Shown: in pieces, positions 25,301-37,300 of the stretch
Layout: each line of letters starts with the position of its first letter
Position numbering within the stretch: position 1 is the first letter of the stretch
Assembly: GCA_030549495.1 (NCBI GenBank)
Contig: JAUIRK010000903.1
Location: 62,001-126,000, forward strand
Source of the DNA: Nectonema munidae
Taxonomy: Eukaryota; Nematomorpha; Nectonematoida; Nectonematidae
Direction: 5' to 3'
Length of the DNA stretch: 64,000 nt
The notes under the pieces: generated by a model
The model's database searches: none
Told to the model about the DNA's origin: nothing
Seen by the model: only the letters and a program-made list of their open reading frames with translations
Made by a program: the position numbers and the translations under genes

Positions 25301-28300
25301 CTAATCCACGCGAAGCAGTTGCTCCTCTTACATATAAAATTGCTATAAAGTAGGGATGTACCGATTCCAGATTTTTAATTGGCTACACCGATACATTTTT
25401 ATTGGTTACACCGATACTGATACTAATGTCATACCTTGTTTTACTATAGGTTTTTTCATTTATCTTGTCAATACAATACGTGCATAAATTTTTAAAATAT
25501 TAAGCTTTACAGCATATTAAATTGTAACATGAAAAATTTTAATTTTTAAATTGCAATTTATAGGTTGAATTTTTTTTAAAGTTTAAACAACTTAAATGAG
25601 GTTTTTTAAAACCTTAACAATTACAAAACTAAATATTGGTGTTTTTAAAAATATTTCATATTAAAATTCATAAAAATTAATTTTTCGCCTATATTATGTG
25701 TAAGGCGGTTTATTTGAGGTGTGTAGATGTTTCCCCAACACAAAAAAGTCTTTCACTTTCAATCGAAAAAGGAAGACATGAAAGTAGTTTGTTTTCCAGC
25801 TTTGAAAATTGTGGAAATAAACTTTTATTATTTTTCTACCAACAAATTGGATCGGAATATTTTGATTCAAGATCAAGAAAAGAAAACTTTTCTAATTCTT
25901 TCTAAGTTTAATAATAATAATGAACGAGATAAGTTTTTATTTTCTTCATTTTTATTTGAGGTATTTTTTGATGACAATACATCATCATAATAACAATCAA
26001 AATTAATGAAACACAAACTTTTTTCTTTAGGAGAAGCAACTTCTTTACTTTCAGAAATTTAAGAAGTTGTTTGTTCATCTTCAAATAAATCATGTTCTAT
26101 TTTTTTTAATATTTATGTAAAAATTTCAGGACAATTGTAAACAAAACAAAGCTCAGTTTTTGATTCTAATTTAGAATTAAAAAAAAAAGAATTTTTAAAT
26201 CGAGGATCTAAAAATGTAGCTGCTAGTAAAAAAACATTTTTTTTTATATTTAGAAAATCTTTTTTCCATTGAACTACTAAAAACGTTTAATATTTCTTCT
26301 AATCCGCAAAATCTAAAATCTGTTTTTGCTTTTTTAATAAAGTGTTTGAAAACCTTGTCTTGAGGAATAATTTCAGAAGCATTTGTGGTTTTTGCACTTA
26401 ATCTAAAAAAAATTAAAATTACAAAATTTTTAAATTTTATTTTAATTTAAGCTTTACTTTTCTGTAGATTGACTGAAGATTTTAAGTAATTTGCAACATT
26501 TTTCAATTAAACCCCATTGATTAGCATTAAAAACAGGCAAATTTGTAGTCTTTGAGCAATAGTTTGCAATTACATTTTTTTGTTCAAATAATCGTTCCAA
26601 CATTAAGTAGGTGCTATTCAACCTATAGATATATTATGAATCAGTTTGTGCTCTGATATTCCGTGTTTCTTTTGTAAAATTCTTAATCTTGCACAACCTG
26701 TAGACGAATGGTTAAAATGGCCTGTTATTTTTGGCAATTTAAAATAACATCTTTAATATTTTTTTATTCAAAAAGTGAATCCTGTATAACTAGTTGAGTA
26801 GTATGTATACAGAGTTTTTCGGTCTATTACGTCGTTGTTGCAATCAATTAAGTCGTTATTGCATTCAATTACATTGTTATTGCACTCAATTACGTCGTTG
26901 TAGATGATTAATCGGTACATTCCTACTATTTTTAGAATCACAAGCCTTCTAATTCTGATATTGATATATTCCAAGAAGGATTACTTAAAACATTTTGCGC
27001 TTGTCATTCTGTACACTTTTTTATATCTGGTTTAGCATAAAATGATCAATAAAAAATCTCTAATGAAAAAAAAAGATTTTCCTGAATACTTCTTTTTGCA
27101 TGACTGGCTGGATCTGGTATTACATATTGGTGCCCTACCTTATGAACATGGAGGATTTTCTATTAGTCTCTATATAGTTCCATCCAGAGCATCATACTGC
27201 TTATCAAGACACTGAATTCTTTTCTTTTGATACTTTTCTTATAATTAGTAAAATCTTCATTGTATCCTCAAAAAGAAGAAATCGAAGAACTTGATGTGGA
27301 TAAATTTGAATGGACATGAAAAGAAGTTTCAGAGTCAGAAACTTCACCGCCACTTGACTTATCTCAGGGTATATTTGTGTAGTTTTGAATTTTCTTTTAT
27401 TTTAAATCAGTCAATGTAACGAACCAAATAAAGAAAAAGAAAACTATCAATTGAAATTTGCTGCGTGTGTTTATAAAATCAATAAAAAGATAATTAATTA
27501 CAGCAAAAAATCATTTCACAATATTGTGCTCACAATATACTTTTGATTGATGATGGATAGAATATTTGAATTTGAAAAACAAAATGTCGTTTTACTCACA
27601 TCTTTAAATTTTTTCTCTTTTAACTATATCAAGTTTTTTATGGAATAAGTCCTGTTTTTATTAGCAGTATAAAGTGGTTGTTTTTCCTAACTTCAAATTA
27701 AATTGATTTTTATTTTATTTTGTATTTTATAATTTTGCTTTCGATCAATTTTAGAAAACTCGCTATAAAATGCTGATGTTGCGTCCTGCGCAAAGAGCTT
27801 CGTGGATAATGTTCGCTCTGGCGCACCACCTTTCAAAAAATTACGATGTTGCGATCATGGTCTTGAATGAATTTTGTAAAACGCTTGGGGTAAAGTTTTT
27901 TTCATTAATTTTTAGCTATAATTTTCTTCTTATCTATCTTCGATTAGTCAATAACAATCGCCCTTATTAATACTGGCATTAAACTTTTTGCCTTATTAAT
28001 TTAGTTACTGGTCATAAATTATTAATATTGTGCTTCGTAATCATTTGACCATGCTTTTCTATCATAACTCATAATTTTCTGAGGACTATTCGTCTACTTC
28101 AAGCCAATTTATATATTTAAAGCAAACTATTTTTCTTTTTTGGGATGCTTGTTTAATACATTCTAGCACATCCACGGTCACGAATAATTTTGATTTTTTT
28201 CTATTTTATATCACTGAAAGACTTGTTTTGCTTGTGAGTAGACTTTCTTATGACTTTCTTATATTATGTTCTAATTTATTTTTTTGCAATTAATGAAATA

Positions 28301-31300
28301 AATTTGACATTTTTATTGAAATTGAAAATACATGGTATTATCGCAAACTTAAAATTGTGTAATAAATGTTTAATGAGATTATGCTTATTCTTGATTTACA
28401 GTTTTTTAAAATCACACTCACGGTTCAAGGTATAAACTTAAATTTGTAGATAGTAATATAGAATAAGAATATAAACTGATGATGAAAAATGTAGAATAAA
28501 TAATATATAACAATAAGTGAAAAATTATTGAATTTAGAAGACGAATCTCTCAGTTGACATAAAAATGTTGTAAATGAAGGTTTTACCAGATCCCCCTGAT
28601 AAAACAATGGAAGAAGTATTTTGCATGTTCTGAATTAAATTCTTCCACGCATTTTAAATCTTCATTTATAGTTCTTGTTAAAATGGGATCCAGTTTTCAA
28701 TCTTAGTTCTTGAGGAGGAATTTTTAGAAGACTAAATGAGCAAGGTTTTTAATCAGTGGAAAACGTTTTGTTTATGAATTTTTTTTTAAAACTATTCAAT
28801 AGCTTTTCGTAATTAAAATGCAGTGATACATGATTCTTTGAATTAGCATTTTGCACATCAAAACGTTGTAAATGAAATTTTGCCAGCTCTACCTCGGAAA
28901 CAACAGAGGAACTATTTCGGTGATCTGAATTACACTTCAAAAATTCATTTACAATTGATGATAAATCTTTATAAATTTTGCAAAACGTTTAGATGGAAAC
29001 AAAAATATTTTCTTTCAAAATATTTTCATAAAATAGAATAAAAAATGAAAATTTTGCAAAAAAACATCTTTGATGAATTGACTTAAGGACATTTTTCACT
29101 TTAAAAAATCTATGTCTTTTTTCGCTTTCTTGATAAAAAGTTTAATGCCTTCTTTAATCTGCAGTGACTTAAGTCGACATAAAGCTGTCCATGAGTGAAG
29201 ATATATTTATGCGAATTCTGGCAAATTTCAACTCTGTCAAAGCTTTTCCCTTGAGATTTATTTATTGTTATAACGAAGGGAACCGATATTGGAAATTGAG
29301 TGGGAAAACAATTGTTATATATATCTTCATACATAATAGACAAACTATCTACATACAACCTGGGCTTTAAACTTTGAAGGCATCAATAAAAGTTGAAAAA
29401 TGTAAATAAGGAAATAAAAAGTAAAACATTTATTCAAATCAATTTCTAATAATATTAATTTTTGACCACTCGCGGTCTTCAGATAAACACAACTGCTAAA
29501 TTCAAAAGGTAGAAAACAAGGAACGGAGGGCGGGAAAGAAATTCCATCTTCTTTCCCACTCTCTGTTCCTTGTTTTCTATTCCTTGCAATGACCACTTGC
29601 GTTTATCTGAAAAAGACCATGGTGCTCGAAAATTAAGATTGTTAGAAATTGATTTGGATGCAGTTATATGTTTAAATAATAAATTGTCTCGTATTTAATT
29701 ATTTTTTATCTTTTAGATTTTTTTTCATATATATTATATCTAAAATTATTAACCATATGATGAAACAATTATAAAATTGACCAATCATATTTCATTTCGC
29801 AAAAAAAGAAGCACAAAACTTAGAACATTAAATGTAATGATAAAATTGCCTAAGTCATAAAGCTATACCTAATCCTAAAATTAAAAACGAATTTATGACA
29901 GTACCATTCATCATATGAAAATACATATAAACATATAACATTTGAGTGTTAAACGATAAAAGAGGCGAGAAACCATCACTGTACCGGCTTTTATTTTTAT
30001 ATTTTGTTATGACCTAATCTTATTTAAAACCTTGCATAAAAAATTTTATATTAGTATATGTAACTTTTTAGTCTGAGAATTCACCATACGAGCAAAGCGA
30101 ATTGATTCTCTATCAAAATACAGTTCTTATTGAATCTGGCAAGATAGAACAAGCGTATAATCACTTGAATGAAAACACGACAACTATTTTAGATGATCTC
30201 TACCTTTATGAAACAAAAGTGCAATGCCTTGTCAAATTACGTATCCTTTTTCTTTTAAAAGTATTTTTTAAGAGCAAAAGACATTTTATTTTTGATATAA
30301 TTTCACTTAACCCGCAATTCTAGACATTTTTGAGCCCTTTGAGGACTAGAATTATTATCAAGACTAATCGCCTGCCTTTTTTCAATGGAGAGTTGTATAT
30401 TTAAAGCAGACAATTTTCATTTTGTTGGACACTGATGTCCTATTTGTCTTTAAAGTCAATTAAGTAGTAGGAAAGAAAATGTATTTAGATAAATATTTAT
30501 AGAATTACTGGGACCATTTCTATTTCTTTTATTGATTTAATTTAGAGGTAGTGGCAGAGGCATATTAATTAAACTCTTCTTTTGACAATTTTTGCACCCC
30601 CTGATATTTTGTCTCTTCCTTTCTGTCAAATTCCGAACTATACAACTGTTTACGGACGTGAGAAAGGATGTTTAAATAAGTGACTTCTATAAAACAAGCA
30701 GCAAACGTTCCTTGGTTATAGTTTTGCATAAGGTATTGAAATTTGCCTACACTACCTTTACGTTTTGGTAATTCAAATGTTTAATCGTTAAATTCTTTCA
30801 GTTTCTGGGGATGATTCACATTTTATAGTCTTTGTATGGCATCATATTGTTGTTATATTGATGTAATAAATGGGGGAGGGTGGCTGCTCACACCCAATAA
30901 CCTTATTTTCCCAAATTTGTGATGGTAAGTGCATCACATATGGGTCATTGATTGATTTAATTTTTGAAAAATATATTGATTACACGAACATGAAATGCTA
31001 TTTTTCATATTTTTACTTATCATACCCCTAAATACTAAAAATGTATATATATCCCTTATCAGATATGAAGGGTACAAATGTAGACACTTACTATTCAGGC
31101 TCTTATAATTTTTCAAATGTCAATTGAAAAAACTTCAAATTGCATGCACAATATCTCGTAGGTATTAAAAACTAAATTTGAAAATTACAATCTAATATAT
31201 ACCATTTTCACATTGAATTCGTCCTTTTTCACATTGAATTCGTCCTTTTTCACGCTGAATTCGTCCTTTTTCACATTGAATTCGTCCTTTTCACATTGAA

Positions 31301-34300
31301 TTCGTCCTTTTCACATTGAATTCGTCCTTTTTTACCTTGAATTCATCCTTTTTTACCTTGAATTCGTTCTTTTTCACATTTAATTCGTCCTTTTCACATT
31401 GATTTCATCTTTTTTTACTTTGAATTCGTCCTTTTTTACCTTGAATTCGTCCTTTTTTACCTTGAATTCGTTCTTTTTCACAATGAATTCTTCCTTTTTC
31501 ACACAAAACCGTCCCTCAAGATTTTTTATTTTTTAGTATTCAAATTTTTAATTAATTCAAATAAAACACAAAACTGTCAAATTGAAAATAAGTTAGTAAA
31601 CTAATTTTTTTATTTTTTTACACTTTTGACTCAGTATTTAAACGGGTGAAAGGTTAAATTCAAGAATGAAAAGTCAAATTAAGACAGTCAAAATTCTAAC
31701 AGTTTAATTAACTCACTAAATTTATTAAACCTATTCAATTCTACTTTATAATTTTGTGTATTTTTTAATTTATTTAAAAATTTTAATACTAAAAAAATAT
31801 AAAGATCATGATGGTGGGCTTCATGTGAACAAGGACAAAATCAAAGTGAAAAAAGACGAATTCAATGTAAAAAAGGACCAATTCAATGTGAAAAAGGACG
31901 AATTCAATGTGAAAAAGAACGAATTCAGCGTGAAAATGGTATATTGAATTTGAATATTTCATCAACAAAAAACGCGCAATTTGTGATTGTTGAATTTATC
32001 TTTGAGAAAGGAGTCTAATCGCTAATATTGTACTTTTTATTCTTTTCATCAATCAAATGCGTCTTTGAAATTATCAATGGATGAGATAAAAACAGGAAGT
32101 TGTTTCTTTCTTTCACTTTTACTCTTTCTCTCTTCATTAAAAAGATACTCTGCTTACCTAATTGCATTTTTTTTTCTTGCGTTATCCCAATGAGTTCTCG
32201 TGAAAGAACTAATAACAAAAACTCCAATTTGTTAAAAAATAATGAAGTTATAGGCGAGAGTTTGGAAAATGTAGAATATGAGAACGATATTGAAAAAAGT
32301 TTGTGCTTAGATGAGTTACGAATCCAAGCTTTAGAAACTGAAGTTTATCGAAAGTGAGATGGAAATTTGTTCCGATTCTGAAGATTCGTCCTTCAGTCAA
32401 GTCTCAAATGATGATGACGATGATATGGAAGAGAGCCCGCATGTAGTTGCGACATGTAATGGGATAGCATCGAGTTAAACTTTGCAACCTATTGTTAGAC
32501 TGTCAAGAAATATTTGTACAGAAAACTTAAGGACTTTGACAGCAACTCAAGATGAACTCGAATTATTATTTAATCTTTTATTACCTGAAGAAATTAGAAG
32601 AAATATTTCGAGATGCTCCAATCGAAAAGTCGACATGCTCAAACGTTTACATCCAGGTAAGTTTGAATCGTTTTAGTTATGAGGAAATGGACTCTTTTTT
32701 GGCTTTTTTTAATACCCACATGTGAAGATCCTGATAACTTTAATCACATATAAGACTTTTTGATAAAAATGATCCTCGTCCTTTTTACAGAGCTTGTATT
32801 TCACATAATTGAATGAAATTTTTCCTAAGATGTCTCCGTTTTGACAACCAATCAACCAGAGAAGCAAGAAAATAAAAAGACAAAATGGCTGCTATCAGAG
32901 AAGTTTGAGAACTTTTTGTGTTGTCTTTGAGAAAACTTTACATTCCTGTAGAATTTCTCACAGTAGATGAGCACTATTACCCTACAAACTAACTACCAGG
33001 AAAATCCTACTTACCAAGAAAACCAAAAAAGTATGCTTTAAAATTTTTTTGGCTTTGTGAAGTTAAAACCGAATTTGCTAATGACGCAATATATTGTGGT
33101 AGGCAAAACGAACAGAAAGAAAGAAATTTTGCCGAAAAAGTTGTTATGAATTTATGCAAGCCATTCTTCAATACTGGTAGAAATATCACCACTGATAAAT
33201 TTTTCACCTTTCATAACCTAGCCTGCATGTTGATTGAGAAAAACATGACGCTACTTGGCACACTTCATTGTAACATAAAAGAAGTTCCTAAAGTTTTCAG
33301 AAATGTTAAAGGACGTTCTCCAAATTCTTCAGAATATCTGTTCGACAACGAAAATTTTTTTGTTACTTTCGTTCGTGCCCAAGAAAAACTGTTCTCTAAT
33401 CCTTAGCAGTTTTTATGCTCTAGATATCTTCTATACCAGAGACTATCCATCTCTATAATAATACTAAAGGAGGTGTTGATCAATTAGATGAGAACATTAA
33501 AGAATTTACTCGCAGGAGAAAAAGTGTTCGTTGGCCAATGGTTATGTTATATAATATTATAGACGTTGCACGCTTATAGCTTTGTGATTGCGAAAAAAAA
33601 TGGTTTCACAAACTCAACTAAATTTTTCCTGAATTTTCAGTAAAGATTATTTTTTCAAATTTCTTGAAATGATGAAAAAAGAATCCATAACAGTCGCTTG
33701 TTGAAGGATACAAAGTGCTGTATCGAAATATTTTTTGTGAAAAAACGGAAAGCGAAAAACAAGCAATTTCAACTAAACCAAAGAAAGGTAACTTTTGGAC
33801 GAAATCCACTCGTAACTGTTGTCAAAGCTGTGGAAAAACTGTTTGTACAAATCATTTTTCAGTCCAAAAAAATATTCACTGCTTGTTGTGTTGAAAATGT
33901 GAAATAAAATTATTTCCATTTTAAATATTGTGTTTTTTCTTTATTTATTTCATAAAAATTTGGTTTAACAATTTTATAATGTTAAATAAAAATATTTTTT
34001 CTCAATATTGTGTTTTTCTTATATATTTGAGAAAAATTTTTAGTTATAAAAGTATTTAGAGATCAGAGCATGTCCTATTCCTATAACTTTTCCAGAAAAA
34101 TTTCCAAAGTTTTTGTCTACATTTGTACCCTTATAATCTGGTGAGGTTAAAAAAAATATGTATCTGATAAGGGATATATATATATATATATATACCGCGT
34201 AATACCACACTACTCAGCGCTCTTTTTCAGTATTTTCATTTATCCTGCACTCCTTTAACCCATTTACGGCCAATGTTCCTATTTTGGAACATAAGTAATT

Positions 34301-37300
34301 TCATCTTCGTCTGCTTTTTTCAATGACTTTGAATATAAATCGTCTCCTTTTTTTTTTAGATATCGTCTGCTTTGCTTGGCCTTAAATGGGTTAAGTTTGG
34401 CTTTTTTATGTAAGATAAAAATAGATGATCTTTTTAAGGAAATAACGTATACATCTTTTTTTAGCAGTTATAAATATATTGTTTTCGCAATGAAATCAAA
34501 ATTTTTCAACAAAAATGCTTTAGATGTAGAAAATCATTTTGAATTTCTCTAGCTCTGTTCGGATTTCTACTTAAAAGCTTTTAGATGGCGTGGTGTGGAG
34601 TTTGCCTGTAATATAGTAAAATATATGTAGTTTTTTTATTTGTGATATCTTCTAGAGACCTCCTTGGGGTGTGTACTTTTTCATTGAATACAGGTGTAAA
34701 ATATTCTGCTTTATCTTTATCATCATTGATATAAAGGTGTAAGTTGTAGGTTTAGACTTGCAGACACTTAAACTGTTAAACTCTTATGTTTAATCTCAAA
34801 CACAAGAAGAATTTTTCCATCATGGCTACCGATTCCACCAATGAAAGAAATTTAAATTTATCTGGCCGAATAGTCAACGAAATATGTAACTCTTGTAACC
34901 TTCTCCTGTGAATAATGTTTTATTAAACACAAAATTAAAGTGGGAGTTTGTCGGTATAATCCTTGTGCGGGTAAAGATCTGACAATAAATGGTAGAAGAG
35001 TAAAAGTTGAATGCCTCTTTTCATTTAAGATCGGTATGAAGAAGCGAAAGACATTTTGTGGAAGCTCATAAAAATCAATCCTGAAAATGCTTCTTATATA
35101 GAATCTCTGTATCGTGTGTATGAATGCCAGTCTGTTGCATCAGTTTTTGAAGACGACAAATTTGTGACCTTGCTTCGACAAATTGAGGTCGCGCTTCCTA
35201 GAAAATCGAATCAAGTTCAGAAGTTTTTGATCAAGCACCTCTGTCCTGAATCTTCAGAATTTGTTTCCTTCATCGACCACTACCTGCGAGAAGGGCTTTC
35301 CAAAGGAACACCCTCCCTCATAAAAACCCTCAATTTTCTATACCTCGACAAAAAGTATTTTGCGAAAATTCAAGTAAGATATCTGATTTTCCATTTCATA
35401 TACAGTGTTTTCTCCTGAAAATTTCTAATGTGTTGCGGGATTGGCAATATACGATATAAAAAAATTCAGAATAGTGTGTACTCTAATAATAATTTCACAT
35501 TTTTATAAAGAATCCTACTAAAGAATAAAAATTTCAGTCGTAACACTTAGCTAATTTTGTCAAACCCCATTTTCTTTTCTTTAAATTTTACCGTTTATGA
35601 ATTTAAATGTTGAATTCGTCATTCGTTGAAAAAATGATTGATATTGACATTATTATTATGATATAATATACAAGATTTTGTGTACAATAAGTTAAGATGA
35701 ATTTCAATTAGTATTATTATTATAAACTAGGATAAGCCTGTTTGTCTCTCGCTTCGCTCGAGACGTAGGATTCTTGGTCCCAAAATTATAGGTCCAGTTA
35801 AAGATCATTGGTACCTTTAATCTAGGTCCTGTTAAAGATCATTGGTACCCCCGTCATTTTAGGTCCTGTTAAAGATCATTGGTACCCCCGTGATTTACTG
35901 GTAAAGATCATTGGTACCACCGTGATTCTAGGTCCTATTAAAAATCATTGGTACCACCGTGATTCTAGGTCCAGTTAAAGATCATTGGTACCCCCGTGAT
36001 TCTATGTCCAGTTAAAGATTATTGGTACCTTTAATCTAGGTCCTGTTAAAGATCATTGGTACTCCCGTGATTCTAGGTCCTGTTAAAGATCATTGGTACT
36101 CCCGTGATTCTAGGTCCTGTTAAAGATCATTGGTACCTCCGTGATTCTAGGTCTAATAAAGATCATTGATACCCCTAATATTCATTAAATCATCCGCAAA
36201 GATCATTATTACCAATAAAGATCATTGGTACCCTTAATAATATTCATATCGCCCGCAAAGAAATCCCAGTTTTAAGAAATTTTAAAAAAATACTTTTTTT
36301 TCTAATCTATGCAAAATATTCAAATAAACATTGAAACTATTAAATAGAATGATGAGAGGATTCTAAAAATATATAAAACCTGTTTTTTGTTGAATATATG
36401 TGAATCCATAATTTTGAGGCCGTTTGAAAGGGCCTGAAAAATTGAAAATTTAAAACGTATTCTGTTAGAGTTTGATACGCTGATTCCAAATATGTAATCC
36501 ATTTGAAATGAATGAATTCTATATTTTTTTGGCGGTCAAATTTGGAATTTTTGTCATTCTATCAAGTTCAAGGGCTAAAAATATTATTTTAAAAAATTCA
36601 AACTTAAAATATTTAAGCATTTTTGTAATCAGTATAAAATTTCCTTTAAAACGAGATATTTAAATCGAAAATTGGATAAGTTTGAAATTTTTAATATTTA
36701 ATCTTTCATTTTACACACTAAAATATAGTGAAAAATATTAAAAGTGTGCATATTGTTCAAGGGCTTATAAAAAATTTTTTTGAATTTTTTTAAAAATCAA
36801 AAATAATTGAAAAATGTAGGTAAAAGGATGCTCTTTAAGATAGGCATGGTTTAAAATGTTTTTAAAAAAATTTCTCGCATAAAGTTTTCTTTCAAAATTA
36901 AAAATTGAGATTTTTGACACAAAAATTAAAAAAAAAAGTTAAAATCAAAAAAAAATAAATATTTTTCAAAATTTAAAATAAAATATAAGCGATTATGAAT
37001 AAGATGATGTAAAAATTAGAAAAAAATATTTTTTTTTAATTAAAAAAATTCGGTCAAAAATGACAACCTTTTGAAAATTTAAACCTTTTTTTTTATAAAA
37101 AATTTAATTTTTTTTCGATTCTTTTTTCACAAAATCATTTATTTATAAAAGTACTTTAACACACTTACATTTTTTTCAAAATTATTTAAACATCTCGCGG
37201 GAATTGAAAATCTGAGAAAATTTAGAGTTCTTGTAAGGGTCAATGCACTCACTCTGAGGTTATTTCACCTACACCATGTGATAGCGCTACTGAAATGGGA

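Larger units (their letters stand above)
31053..34173 (+). mobile_element. piggyBac-like transposon with both ends
   Basis: The inverted ends are CCCTTATCAGATA at 31053 and its complement TATCTGATAAGGG ending at 34173. Inside each, a second shared word AAGGGTACAAATGTAGACA occurs (31069 onward; inverted near 34115). The CCC start and internal repeat fit piggyBac. The expected TTAA target is not seen: both flanks are (AT)n, so the target has drifted or differs. The transposase is at 32190-33903. A foldback element at 31197-31944 sits between the left end and the gene. It lies in NAA15 intron 6. Confidence 0.8.

Noticed and set aside
31756-31947. Lys/Asp/Phe repeat protein
   Set aside because: The frame is produced by the minisatellite arm of a foldback element.
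35785-36245. CRISPR-like array
   Set aside because: The 37-bp units are contiguous with no unique spacers, in a eukaryotic intron with no cas genes; it is a minisatellite.
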